DNA of 64,000 nt from G963667675 sp965249215 (GCA_965249215.1 CBDFLN010000002.1:186001-250000); one strand, 5' to 3'; shown: positions 43,775 to 52,207, counted from the first letter of the stretch. The notes: a model not told the origin generated them from the letters alone. A program made the numbers and translations.

Positions 43775-44056
43775 GAGCTCGAACTCCCCACGTTTGCACC
43801 GCCGGGAGTTTGGGCTCGACGGAAATGAGACGGAATTTAAGAAGGAGGTGATAGCGAATGGACGTTAGTTTAGCACCCAGGGGCGATGGTAGGCATCTGT
43901 CTGGACACGACGAGGTGATCGTCTCCTAGTTGTCCCTTACATACGAGAACCCGTTCGTCGGGCCCAGACCAATGCCTACCATCGCCCCTAGACCCGAGTG
44001 TCAAAGGGCGCTCTCACTGGCAGAGTGGCTGGGCCCGATGCCTTTTGTAAGCGCCC
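43775..44056 (+). ncRNA. Highly structured leader or independent RNA upstream of rpsP
   Basis: Three stems are visible. I: 43775-43788 with 43804-43817 (12 of 14 positions plus G-U pairing). II: a perfect 18-bp stem, 43879-43896 with 43972-43989 (AGGGGCGATGGTAGGCAT), extended by GTCTGG/CCAGAC (43899-43904 / 43964-43969) and enclosing a GACGA/TCGTC hairpin (43909-43923). III: GGGCGCT/AGCGCCC (44006-44012 / 44050-44056). A 23-codon frame with an excellent ribosome site runs through the left arm of stem II. It does not match SRP RNA, tmRNA, RNase P, T-box or a riboswitch I know. It could regulate rpsP-khpA-rimM or be a separate RNA ending near CCTTTT (44041-44046). Confidence 0.55.
43858..43929 (+). 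CDS. 23-aa leader peptide (uORF) in the rpsP leader
   Basis: ATG 43858 follows AAGGAGGTGAT, a near-perfect Shine-Dalgarno, at 9-10 nt. The peptide, MDVSLAPRGDGRHLSGHDEV plus IVS, ends at TAG 43927. Its codons for RGDGRH form the left arm of the 18-bp stem, so ribosomes on the uORF would open that stem. This is the classic geometry for translation-dependent control. No family is recognised. Confidence 0.55.
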   Translation: MDVSLAPRGDGRHLSGHDEVIVS

Positions 44057-44063
44057 ATATCAA

Positions 44064-44093
44064 TTGACATCCGTTGCCCCCCCGGCTTAAAAT
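44064..44093 (+). promoter_or_regulatory. Promoter P2 of rpsP-khpA-rimM
   Basis: TTGACA (44064-44069), 18 nt and TAAAAT (44088-44093), 41 nt before the rpsP ATG. It would bypass the structured leader. Confidence 0.65.
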
Positions 44094-44134
44094 CCGTCAT
44101 ACCCACACTGCGCGCGTTATGCGCCGGAGAATAG

Positions 44135-44584
44135 ATGCTGCGAATTCGACTAAGAAGAGTCGGCAAGAAGAGGAGACCTTCCTATAGGATCGTAGTCGCC
44201 GAGGCCCGTTCCCCGCGGGATGGCGCCTATCTGGAATGGATTGGCAACTACGACCCCATGACCGACCCTCCCGCCACGTCACTCAAGGTTGACAGGGCTG
44301 TCCAGTGGTTGAGCAACGGAGCTCAACCCTCCGACGCCGTAAGGCGCATACTCGACAAGAACGGTATTAGCAAGAATGGTTCGGTAGTGGAGGTCGCCGC
44401 CGCCACAGCCGTTGACGACCTACCAGCGGCCGAGGAGTCCGATGCGCCGCCTGCGCAGGCTGAGGCCGGCGAAGAGGCAGTGGCAGCCGTTGAGCCGGCG
44501 GCGGATGAAATTGCTTCCGATGATGAAGCCCCCGCCGATGGGTCTTCCCCTGACGGGTCTTCCGAAGAGGGTCCCGCCGCATGA
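44135..44584 (+). CDS. rpsP: 30S ribosomal protein bS16 with acidic tail
   Basis: The first 85 residues are canonical bS16 (MLRIRLRRVGKKRRPSYRIV, then YDPMTDPP and VDRAVQWLSNGAQPSDAVRRIL). The remaining 60 or so residues form an Ala/Glu/Asp-rich extension (149 aa in all, against about 80-90 in most bacteria), probably disordered. The stop overlaps the khpA ATG by 4 nt. Confidence 0.96.
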   Translation: MLRIRLRRVGKKRRPSYRIVVAEARSPRDGAYLEWIGNYDPMTDPPATSLKVDRAVQWLSNGAQPSDAVRRILDKNGISKNGSVVEVAAATAVDDLPAAEESDAPPAQAEAGEEAVAAVEPAADEIASDDEAPADGSSPDGSSEEGPAA

Positions 44585-44808
44585 AAGAGCTTATCGAGTA
44601 CATCGCCCGGTCCCTGGCCAGCGACCCCGACGCGGTGCAAGTCACTGAAGTCGAAGAGGACGGGCGCATCATCCTGCGCCTGGAAGTAGCGCCCGATGAC
44701 AAGGGCAAGGTCATTGGCCGCCAGGGAAGGGTGGCCCAAGCCATGAGAGTGCTCCTCAGGGTCGCTGCAGTAAAGCACGGCGCCCACGCCGTTTTGGAGA
44801 TCGTTTAA
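44581..44808 (+). CDS. khpA: KH-domain RNA-binding protein KhpA
   Basis: The 75-aa protein is a single KH domain: MKELIEYIARSLASDPDAVQ, then IGRQGRVAQAMRVLLRVAAV with the GxxG loop (GRQG). KhpA binds RNA, often with KhpB, and is encoded with rpsP and rimM in many bacteria. It is translationally coupled to rpsP. Confidence 0.95.
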   Translation: MKELIEYIARSLASDPDAVQVTEVEEDGRIILRLEVAPDDKGKVIGRQGRVAQAMRVLLRVAAVKHGAHAVLEIV

Positions 44809-44859
44809 CTCCTCTGCATCCCGGCCTGTTCCACCCAAGCCCGCCGGCGGTTACGCCAG

Positions 44860-45372
44860 GTGCCTGAACCCGATTCCGACAACTCCCACATAGTCGTCGG
44901 TCGTATCGTCGGCTCCCACGGCGTCTCCGGTGCTATTAGGGTCCGTGTAATGAGCGACGTTCCCCACCGGTTCGACTCCGAACGGCTTTTGCACGTCGGC
45001 GGCCATGCTTACTCGATTACCAACTCCGCTCCCGCGCCAAACGGCCAGATGATTCTCCAACTCCAGGGCGTTGACTCCCTAGACGCCGCCCGCGGCCTGG
45101 TGGGGCAATCAGTGACCGTCCCGTTGGCCGCTGTCCCTCAGCTGCAGGAAGGAGAGTATTACCACTTCCAGCTTTTGGGTATGAATGTGCTCACCGAAGA
45201 AGGCGAATGCCTTGGCCGCGTGCGGGAGATCCTGGAGACGGGCAGCAACGACGTCTATGTCGTTTCCGGCGAATCGGGAGAGGTGCTTATTCCCGCTTTG
45301 ACCGAGGTAATTCGGGAGGTGCGCTTGAACGAGGGCCTCATGGTCGTAAAGCTGCTGGAAGGCCTCCGCTAA
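44860..45372 (+). CDS. rimM: Ribosome maturation factor RimM
   Basis: The 170-aa protein has the N-terminal RimM motif VVGRIVGSHGVSGAIRVRVM and the PRC-barrel start EEGEYYHFQLLGMNVLTEEG, ending IPALTEVIREVRL. It helps 30S head assembly by binding uS19. The GTG 44860 start has only a weak ribosome site. The usual trmD does not follow in this window. Confidence 0.94.
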   Translation: MPEPDSDNSHIVVGRIVGSHGVSGAIRVRVMSDVPHRFDSERLLHVGGHAYSITNSAPAPNGQMILQLQGVDSLDAARGLVGQSVTVPLAAVPQLQEGEYYHFQLLGMNVLTEEGECLGRVREILETGSNDVYVVSGESGEVLIPALTEVIREVRLNEGLMVVKLLEGLR

Positions 45373-45378
45373 CCGCCT

Positions 45379-45407
45379 TTGACCGGGCAAATGCCCGGTG
45401 CTAAAAT
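45379..45407 (+). promoter_or_regulatory. Promoter with a palindrome in the spacer, before yebC-ruvC-ruvA
   Basis: TTGACC (45379-45384), 17 nt and TAAAAT (45402-45407). Most of the spacer is the perfect 7-bp inverted repeat ACCGGGC-AAAT-GCCCGGT (45382-45399), so a repressor site may overlap the promoter. Read as RNA from upstream, the same palindrome could be the 3' hairpin of rimM. Confidence 0.5.
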
Positions 45408-45544
45408 CCCCAGTAAGCGATTTCTCTTTCCCTGGCGATATAGGCTCAGGTTGAGGTCCTTCTCGACCAGGTCCGCCCCATAACCTATCTCCTCGAAGAT
45501 ACGGCCTGGCAGATTCGGCCTAGTAGATACGGATGGAGGCCCCC

Positions 45545-46309
45545 ATGTCCGGTCACTCTAAATGGTCAACCATCAAACACCAGAAAGGCGCTGCCGACGC
45601 CAAGCGCGGCGCCTTGTTCACCAAGTTGAGCCGCGACATCGCCCTGGCCGTCCGCGACGGCGGCGGCGCCGACCCGGACATGAACTTCCGCCTTCGCCTG
45701 GCCATTGACAAAGCCAAGAGCAGCAACATGCCCCAGGACAACATTCTTCGGAGCGTCAAGCGCGCCAGCGGCGACGGCGGCGCTGATGAAAACATCGAAG
45801 AGGTAATCTACGAAGGGTACGGCCCCGGCGGCGGGGCCATCCTGCTTCAGGCCCTCACCACCAATCGCAACCGGACCGCCGCCGACGTCCGGTCTACCTT
45901 CACCAGGGGCGGCGGCAACTTGGGGGAAAGCGGCTGCGTCGCCTGGAACTTCGATACCCGGGGCCTTATTACCGTAGAAGTCCCAGACCCGGACAAGGGC
46001 GAGGAGATAAGCCTGCTGGCTATCGACGCCGGCGCCGAGGACGTGAACTTCGAGGACGGCATGTTGGAGATTTACACCGCCCCCGAACAACTATTTGAAG
46101 TACGCCGGGAGTTGGAATCCGCCGACGCCAAGCCCGAGACCGTGGAGATATCCATGGTCCCCAAGTCCATCGTGCCCCTGGGCGACCGCGAGGCCGAGCA
46201 GACCCTCAAGCTGTTGGACAGTCTGGAGGACCTGGCCGACGTACAAAAGGCCTACACCAACGCCGACTTCCCTGCTGAGGTGCTCAAACGATACCAGGAG
46301 GAGTCTTAG
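45545..46309 (+). CDS. yebC: YebC/PmpR family protein
   Basis: The 254-aa protein begins MSGHSKWSTIKHQKGAADAK, the invariant family start, with GGADPDMNFRLRLAIDKAKS and NLGESGCVAWNF later. It acts as a DNA-binding regulator and/or as the translation factor that relieves ribosome stalling at proline runs. ATG 45545 (not the upstream TTG at 45533) fits the family and has GGAGG 6 nt upstream. It is followed by ruvC after 25 nt, a widespread arrangement. Confidence 0.96.
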   Translation: MSGHSKWSTIKHQKGAADAKRGALFTKLSRDIALAVRDGGGADPDMNFRLRLAIDKAKSSNMPQDNILRSVKRASGDGGADENIEEVIYEGYGPGGGAILLQALTTNRNRTAADVRSTFTRGGGNLGESGCVAWNFDTRGLITVEVPDPDKGEEISLLAIDAGAEDVNFEDGMLEIYTAPEQLFEVRRELESADAKPETVEISMVPKSIVPLGDREAEQTLKLLDSLEDLADVQKAYTNADFPAEVLKRYQEES

Positions 46310-46334
46310 CCGGTGAGCGGAGGGGCGGAAGCCG

Positions 46335-46856
46335 ATGCTGGTGCTTGGGATTGACCCCGGCACCCTGCGCATGGGGTACGGCGTGGTGTCAGAGGACCAA
46401 CGGCTGCAGGCCGAAGACTACGGCGTCGTCTCCCTCCCCAGCAAAATGCCCTTGGAACAACGACTCTACCAGCTATACACCCACGTTCAGAACCTGATCA
46501 ACGTGTTCAACCCCGACGCCGTGGCGGTGGAGGAGCCTTTCGTAGGCAAAGGCGAGCGCCGGTTCGCCGGCTCGGCCCTCGCCGTCGGCCAGGCCCAGGC
46601 CCTGGTGCTCATCGGCGCCGCCGGCGCCGCGGTTCCCGTGTTCAAGTACCCCCCGGCCCAGGTCAAGCTGGCGGTGGCCGATTATGGCGCCGCCACCAAG
46701 GAACAAATGCGCACCACCATAGCGGCGACCCTGGGATTGACCGATGTCCCAGCCTCCGATGCCGCCGACGCCCTGTCCGTGGCCCTGTGCCACCTGGTAC
46801 AGGTGGGGACGGCCGAGGCTCTGGGCCGGGAAATACCCCATGGGATGGAGAGGTAG
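46335..46856 (+). CDS. ruvC: Holliday junction resolvase RuvC
   Basis: The 173-aa endonuclease has the four-acid site: Asp in GIDPGTLRMGYGVV, Glu in VEEPFVGKGERRFAGSALAV, and the C-terminal pair in ASDAADALSVALCHL. It cuts four-way junctions made in recombination. It ends 3 nt before ruvA, so the two are coupled. Confidence 0.96.
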   Translation: MLVLGIDPGTLRMGYGVVSEDQRLQAEDYGVVSLPSKMPLEQRLYQLYTHVQNLINVFNPDAVAVEEPFVGKGERRFAGSALAVGQAQALVLIGAAGAAVPVFKYPPAQVKLAVADYGAATKEQMRTTIAATLGLTDVPASDAADALSVALCHLVQVGTAEALGREIPHGMER

Positions 46857-46859
46857 TGG

Positions 46860-47441
46860 GTGATTGTCGGGGTTCAAGGCACCCTTAACGCCGTAGGCCC
46901 CGACTGGGTCCATCTGCGCGTCGGCGGCGTAACCCTGCAGGTCTTCGTGCCCGAGACCGCCATCGGCGAGTTGGGTCCTGTGGGAGGCCACGTAAGTCTA
47001 TACACCCACCTGCGACTGCGCGACGAGCAGCCGGTGCTCTACGGCTTCACTACCCACGCGTCTCTGGAGTTGTTCCTGTTGCTCAACGGTGTTTCCGGCG
47101 TCGGCCCCCGGCTGGCCCTGGCCCTGCTGTCCAAGCTGGGCGCATCCACCTTGAACCAGGCCATCGTCTCCGGCGATATCGCCTCCCTGGCCTCGGCCAC
47201 CGGCGTGGGCCGCCGCACCGCCAGCCGCATCGTCCTGGACCTCAAGGGTAAAGTCGAGTCCTACGATTCTGAAGGCTTGCCCGGACAGGCCTCGGACGAC
47301 GTGGAAGTCATAGCCGCCCTTACCGCCCTTGGCTATTCCAACAACGAAGCCCGCCGCGCTGTTGCCAATATGGACCGTGGCGAGGATTTGACCCTCGAAG
47401 ACCGGATTCGCCTCGTCTTGCAGCAACTCGGCGGCGGCTGA
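46860..47441 (+). CDS. ruvA: Holliday junction branch migration protein RuvA
   Basis: The 193-aa protein has an N-terminal OB domain (MIVGVQGTLNAVGPDWVHLR), two helix-hairpin-helix motifs (VSGVGPRLALALLSKL and ATGVGRRTASRIVLDLKGK) and the C-terminal domain III (VEVIAALTALGYSNNEARRA) that activates RuvB. GTG 46860 is the start. No ruvB follows; it must be elsewhere on the chromosome. Confidence 0.96.
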   Translation: MIVGVQGTLNAVGPDWVHLRVGGVTLQVFVPETAIGELGPVGGHVSLYTHLRLRDEQPVLYGFTTHASLELFLLLNGVSGVGPRLALALLSKLGASTLNQAIVSGDIASLASATGVGRRTASRIVLDLKGKVESYDSEGLPGQASDDVEVIAALTALGYSNNEARRAVANMDRGEDLTLEDRIRLVLQQLGGG

Positions 47442-47569
47442 TGTCGCCCCCGGCGCTTACTCCGGCTTTGCCCGCTGGCGTGACAGGCGCGGTTCAAGGT
47501 ATGATTTACGTGGATGCAGGGGTACTGCGTGGATTGTACGCTGCATATCCGGTCTAGGGAGCCAAAGCG

Positions 47570-47926
47570 CTGGGTACTTTTTCTCACGACATCAAGTTAA
47601 TAGCCGCTTCCGGGTTTGACTCGGAGACACTGACCGCTCCGGTGGATACCGGGGCAACCTTCACGTCGGTCCCCAGTCCAATTCTACAACGCCTGGGCGT
47701 ATCTCCTCAGCGTTTGGTGCGACTGAAGTTGGCCAACGGAGAGGTGTCAGAGCAGCCAATGGGCGAGGTGTTGGTGGAATTGGACGGCGTGAGGGCTACT
47801 GTATTGTGCATTTTTGGCCCGCCGGATGCTCCACCATTAATTGGAGCCCATACTTTGGAAGCTTTCCTAATGGCAGTTGACCCGGTGGCGCAGCAACTTG
47901 TGCCTACGGAAGCGCTCTGGCTCTAA
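47570..47926 (+). CDS. Retropepsin-like aspartic protease, probable CTG start
   Basis: The 118-aa protein has the catalytic APVDTGATFTSVP motif, the flap-side GEVLVELDG and a second hydrophobic LIGAHTLEAFLMAVDP. This matches single-domain bacterial retropepsin-like proteins that dimerise. The only standard start in frame (GTG 47642) lies in the catalytic motif itself and would delete the first strand. The frame continues upstream as GTFSHDIKLIAASGFDS to CTG 47570 before an in-frame TAG. CTG-GGT-ACT-TTT would give MGTF, the usual family start, with GGGAG upstream. Confidence 0.75.
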   Translation: MGTFSHDIKLIAASGFDSETLTAPVDTGATFTSVPSPILQRLGVSPQRLVRLKLANGEVSEQPMGEVLVELDGVRATVLCIFGPPDAPPLIGAHTLEAFLMAVDPVAQQLVPTEALWL

Positions 47927-48003
47927 TTGGACGGCTTAACATAAGTTAGTGCGCGACCACAGGCGTAGCATAGATTTCTTGGAGCAACCGTTTAAGGCTA
48001 AAG

Positions 48004-50112
48004 ATGGTCTCTAAAGCTCAAAGACCAGACAACCCGCAAGCCGGCCATAACGGCGGCAACGGCGCGGCCGCCGGCGCTCCTCCGCTGGAAGCCCGGCCCT
48101 TCGAGTTGGTCTCCGATTTCCGCATGACAGGCGATCAGCCTAAAGCTGTGGATCGCCTGGTCGACGGCATTGTCCAGGGCGCCGACCGGCAGGCCCTCAT
48201 GGGCGTGACCGGCAGCGGCAAGACCTTCACCATGGCCAACGTCGTCCAGAGGGTGCAACGCCCCACGTTGGTGATGGCCCACAACAAGACCCTGGCCGCC
48301 CAGCTCGCCACCGAGTTCAAAGAGTTCTTTCCCCGCAACGCCGTCGAGTTCTTCGTGTCCTACTACGACTATTACCAGCCCGAGGCCTACGTCCCCCAAT
48401 CCGACACCTACATCGAGAAGGACGCAAGCATCAACGATGAACTGGACAAGCTGCGCCTGTCGGCCACCACCTCCCTTCTCACCCGCCGCGACGTCTTGAT
48501 CGTCGCCTCCGTGTCCTGCATCTATGGCCTTGGCGACCCCGAGGACTACTTTCACTTCGTGGCCCAGCTCAAAGTGGGCGACATCCGCAACCGCAGCCAG
48601 TTCGTCCGGCAGCTCGTGGACATGCAGTACGAGCGCAATGACATGGACCTCTCCCGGGGCAAGTTCCGCGTCCGCGGCGACACCCTGGAACTGGTCCCCG
48701 CCTACGAAGAGGCTGCGGTTCGCATCCAGTTCTTTGGCGACGAGGTCGAGCGCATCGTCCAGGTAGACCCCCTGACCGGCGAGTTCCTGGGCGAGAAGCA
48801 GGACATCTACATCTTCCCAGCCAACCACTTCGTCACTCCCAAGGAAAAGCTGGAGCTGGCCGTCAAAGACATCAGGGTGGAGTTGGAAGAGCAACTCAGC
48901 GTTCTGCGCAGCCGGGGCAAGGTGCTGGAGGCAGCCCGTCTAGAGAGCCGCACAAATTATGACCTGGAGATGCTCCAAGAGACGGGCTTTTGCTCCGGCG
49001 TGGAAAACTACTCCCGCCACCTGGCCCAGCGCGCTGCCGGCAGCACCCCCTGGACCCTGCTCGACTACTTCCCCGACGACTACCTGCTCTTCGTCGACGA
49101 GTCCCACATGATGCTGCCCCAGATTCGCGGCATGTTCCACGGAGACATGTCCCGCAAGAAGACCCTGGTCGAGTACGGCTTCCGCCTGCCATCAGCCCTG
49201 GACAACCGGCCGCTCAACTTTGATGAATACGAATCGCGGACCAACCAGGTCGTCTACGTGTCGGCGACTCCGAGCCCATACGAGTTGAAGCACAGTTCCG
49301 CCGTTGTCGAGCAGGTGATCCGGCCCACCGGGCTGCTCGACCCCACCGTTGAGGTCAAGCCGACTACGGGCCAGATCGACGACCTACTGCAGCAGATCAA
49401 GCTCCGGGTCGATCTGACCGAACGGTGCTTGGTCACTACCCTGACCAAGCGGATGGCGGAAGAGTTGGCCGACTATCTGTCCGAGATGGGCATCCGCAAC
49501 CACTACTTGCACTCCGACGTCCAGACCCTCGACCGGGTGGAGATTCTCCGTGACCTGCGGCTGGGCGTCTACGACGTCATAGTGGGCATCAACCTGCTGC
49601 GCGAGGGCCTGGATTTGCCTGAGGTCAGCCTTGTGGCTATCCTGGACGCCGACAAAGAGGGCTACCTGCGGTCTGGCACTTCTATGATTCAGACCATCGG
49701 CCGGGCGGCCCGCCACTCCAACGGGCACGTCATCATGTACGCCGACCGGATTACCGATTCCATGAAGCGGGCCATCGACGAGACCAACCGCCGCCGGACT
49801 ATCCAGGACGACTTCAACCGGGAAAAGGGCATCCAACCCCAGAGCATCCAGAAGGAAGTCCACGACATCACCGAGAGCATCAAGGGCATCGCCGACAACC
49901 GCGCCCGCTACCATGTCGCCCGCCAGGAGATGTCCCGGTCCGACATGTTCCGGGTGGTCAAGGACCTGGAAACCCAGATGAAGGAAGCGGCCAGGAACCT
50001 GCAATTCGAGAAGGCGGCCCAGTTCCGCGACGAGGTCTTCGAGCTGCGCCGCCTGCTGGCCCTGGAAGAAAAGACCCTGGCTCCCGCGGCGCTGGAAACC
50101 AGCGGCGAATAG
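48004..50112 (+). CDS. uvrB: Excinuclease ABC subunit B
   Basis: The 702-aa helicase-like repair protein has Walker A GVTGSGKTFTMA, the beta-hairpin block YYDYYQPEAYVPQSDTYIEK, the DEAD-like VDESH, helicase motifs through TIGRAARHSNGHVIMYAD, and the C-terminal UVR motif LQFEKAAQFRDEVFELR. It damage-checks DNA with UvrA and recruits UvrC. ATG 48004; the N-terminal 35 residues are an extra low-complexity stretch. uvrA and uvrC are not in this window. Confidence 0.97.
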   Translation: MVSKAQRPDNPQAGHNGGNGAAAGAPPLEARPFELVSDFRMTGDQPKAVDRLVDGIVQGADRQALMGVTGSGKTFTMANVVQRVQRPTLVMAHNKTLAAQLATEFKEFFPRNAVEFFVSYYDYYQPEAYVPQSDTYIEKDASINDELDKLRLSATTSLLTRRDVLIVASVSCIYGLGDPEDYFHFVAQLKVGDIRNRSQFVRQLVDMQYERNDMDLSRGKFRVRGDTLELVPAYEEAAVRIQFFGDEVERIVQVDPLTGEFLGEKQDIYIFPANHFVTPKEKLELAVKDIRVELEEQLSVLRSRGKVLEAARLESRTNYDLEMLQETGFCSGVENYSRHLAQRAAGSTPWTLLDYFPDDYLLFVDESHMMLPQIRGMFHGDMSRKKTLVEYGFRLPSALDNRPLNFDEYESRTNQVVYVSATPSPYELKHSSAVVEQVIRPTGLLDPTVEVKPTTGQIDDLLQQIKLRVDLTERCLVTTLTKRMAEELADYLSEMGIRNHYLHSDVQTLDRVEILRDLRLGVYDVIVGINLLREGLDLPEVSLVAILDADKEGYLRSGTSMIQTIGRAARHSNGHVIMYADRITDSMKRAIDETNRRRTIQDDFNREKGIQPQSIQKEVHDITESIKGIADNRARYHVARQEMSRSDMFRVVKDLETQMKEAARNLQFEKAAQFRDEVFELRRLLALEEKTLAPAALETSGE

Positions 50113-50207
50113 ACGCCTAGGGGGCAGCACCAGAAGACGGCTGGTGTGCCCTTATTCCTGAGCTGGTTCACGCCTCAGCCCGAGCCGTGCCCGCAGCCAA
50201 TGTCACC

Positions 50208-50876
50208 TCGAGCGGTACAACCCCAACCCCCAACCCATGTCACCCCGAGTGAAGCGAGGGGTCCGGGGCGAGGGGGAAGCGTCCGCCGGCCACTAAGGCA
50301 GCAGGGACACTCTCAGACCCGAGCGATGCAACCCCGAACCCCAACCCACGCCACCCCTAGCGGTGCGCCTCCCAAAAACCCAGCCAATGTCACCCCGAGT
50401 GAAGCGAGGGGTCTGGGGTGGAGGGGGAGCGTCCGCCGCCCACTAAGTCATCAGTGACACCGTCAGACCCGAGCGATGCAACCCCGAACCCCAACCCACG
50501 CCACCCCTAGCGGTGCGCCTCCCAAAAACCCAGCCAATGTCACCCCGAGTGAAGCGAGGGGTCCGGGGTGGAGGGGGAAGCGTCCGCCGCCCCCTAGGGC
50601 AGCCGTGACACCGTCAGACCCGAGCGATGCAACCCCGAACCCCAACCCACGCCACCCCTAGCGGTGCGCCTCCCAAAAACCCAGCCAATGTCACCCCGAG
50701 TGAAGCGAGGGGTCCGGGGTGGAGGGGGAAGCGTCCGCCGCCCCCTAGGGCAGCCGTGACACCGTCAGACCCGAGCGATGCAACCCCGAACCCCAACCCA
50801 CGCCACCCCTAGCGGTGCACCTCCCAAGAACCCAGCCAATGTCACCCCGAGTGAAGCGAGGGGTCTGGGGCGGATG
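50208..50876. repeat. 150-151 bp tandem array (family B)
   Basis: About 4.4 units; the word AATGTCACCCCGAGTGAAGC recurs at about 50386, 50536, 50687 and 50838, with a diverged first copy near 50236. Each unit also has GAGCGATGCAACCCCGAACC and CCACCCCTAGCGGTGCGCCT. The word CCCCGAGTGAAGCGAGGGG is itself an imperfect palindrome. Units 3 and 4 are nearly identical. Repeated 60-61 aa frames on both strands are artefacts. The array's right end is used as the 3' end of the GIY-YIG gene. Confidence 0.95.
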
Positions 50877-51168
50877 AGGGGGAGCCGGTTGTCCCGGAAG
50901 CCAAATCCTGCCAGTAGGGATTCATCGCCTCGATAATAGCGACTTTCTTAGCTCGCCGCCAACCCTTGATTTCCTTCTCCCGCGTGATTGCGGAATAAAC
51001 GTCCCCTGTAGCCTCAAAATAGACCAGCTTGGAAACCTTGTATTTCCTTGTGAACCGGCCGCCAAGGCCGTGCTTGTGCTCATGTAATCGACGTTCAAGG
51101 TTGTTGGTAACACCGGCGTAAAGGGCGCCGCGAAAGCTGGCCAGTATATATACGTAGTATTGCGCCAA
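50842..51168 (-). CDS. GIY-YIG nuclease domain protein
   Basis: The 108-aa product is mostly one GIY-YIG domain: YYVYILASFRGALYAGVTNN (the YVY...YAG core), LERRLHEHKHG with the catalytic Arg, and a downstream Glu in ITREKEIKGWRRAKK. This is the UPF0213/YhbQ-like group. The last 15 or so residues (TTGSPSSAPDPSLHSG) are translated repeat array, so the natural C-terminus was replaced or extended by repeat growth. Confidence 0.88.
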   Translation of the reverse strand: MAQYYVYILASFRGALYAGVTNNLERRLHEHKHGLGGRFTRKYKVSKLVYFEATGDVYSAITREKEIKGWRRAKKVAIIEAMNPYWQDLASGTTGSPSSAPDPSLHSG

Positions 51169-51343
51169 GGAGGCCCCCTACCCCAGATTCCTCACCCGCC
51201 TGGGGCGGGTTCGGAATGACAAGTATTTACGCGGCGTGGTCGGGAATGACGAGTACGTATGCGGCGTGGTCGGGAACGACAGGCCCTGGTAGTGCGTACC
51301 GGTAGTCGCGTTTTCTGGTGGGTCGAGTCGTAAGAGGCGGCTG

Positions 51344-52207
51344 TTACCCCGCGGCCCGGCGCAGCTGCTCCAACACCGCCCCGTTTTCCTCGGCGCTGAA
51401 GCCGTCCACGGCGGGAATCGCCTCGCCGGTGGTGCCGTCAACGATGCCCATTTCCACCATCCGGTCCAGCACCTCGGTCTCGTGTTCCACCGAGGGCAGC
51501 AGGTCTTTGCCCGTAAGCTGCGACAACGCCGCCACCAGTCCGTAGCCTCCCCAGTTGGAGACGCTGGCGATAATCAGCCTGTCGACCGTGACCACCGAAG
51601 GGTTGTTGGGCAGGCGTTCGACGGCGGGAATTACCTCCGCCAGGTTCCCCATGCCAATCTCGTTGCCCCCGTCGCCGATGGCCACCGACGGTATCTCCGA
51701 CTCGAACAAATAGTCCACCCTGGCGGTGTGCGGAGTAATGTCCACGTCCCGCATGTTCAGGTAGGTCTCGTCCTTGGTCCGGCCGCTGCGCTCGATGGAC
51801 ACCAGCAGGTCGGGCTGCAAGCGTTCCAAGAGTTGCGCGGCGTTCCGCCGGCTGGTCTCCACGTCGGCGATGGGGAACTCAACCACTTCGGCGCCGTCGC
51901 CGGCCAGCTGCCGCAGCGCGGTCACCGTGAAGGAGTCGGTCACGTAGGTAACTTGGCGGCCCAGGGACTGCAGGGCTTGGCCGATGGCTATGGCCCCGGC
52001 GGGGCCGTCCGTTTCGGGCCCGCCCGACATGGTGATGTAGTAGCCCGTGACGATGACCGCGTGGCCCGGGTGCTCCAGAACGTAGCGGGCCGCGTCCCGG
52101 CAGAAATCCGCAGGCAGGTGGGGGCGCAACTCCGCCACTCCCCGCTTGTCCTGCTGCAAAATAAGGTCTTCTATGGACTGGCTCATAGCCGCGTCGTCAT
52201 CCTCCAT
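51344..52207 (-). CDS. DUF4392 protein (D-glutamate cyclase C-terminal-like)
   Basis: The protein (287 aa from ATG 52207; 280 aa from ATG 52186) has the DUF4392 pattern: VIVTGYYITMSGGPETDGPA near the N-terminus, TDSFTVTALRQL, SIERSGRTKDETYLNMRDVD, IGDGGNEIGMGNL and SNWGGYGLVAALS. In animals this domain is the C-terminal half of D-glutamate cyclase (DGLUCY), which converts D-glutamate to 5-oxo-D-proline. The upstream same-strand gene encodes the other half, DUF1445. GGAGG lies 15 nt before the second ATG, so the start is unsettled. Confidence 0.9.
   Translation of the reverse strand: MEDDDAAMSQSIEDLILQQDKRGVAELRPHLPADFCRDAARYVLEHPGHAVIVTGYYITMSGGPETDGPAGAIAIGQALQSLGRQVTYVTDSFTVTALRQLAGDGAEVVEFPIADVETSRRNAAQLLERLQPDLLVSIERSGRTKDETYLNMRDVDITPHTARVDYLFESEIPSVAIGDGGNEIGMGNLAEVIPAVERLPNNPSVVTVDRLIIASVSNWGGYGLVAALSQLTGKDLLPSVEHETEVLDRMVEMGIVDGTTGEAIPAVDGFSAEENGAVLEQLRRAAG

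Noticed and set aside
43775..44056. Known RNA class (SRP RNA, tmRNA, RNase P, T-box, cobalamin or manganese riboswitch)
   Set aside because: None of their conserved motifs is present; kept only as an unclassified structured leader.
50146..50812. Repeated 60-61 aa ORFs on both strands
   Set aside because: They are the same repeat unit read in different copies of the 150-bp array.
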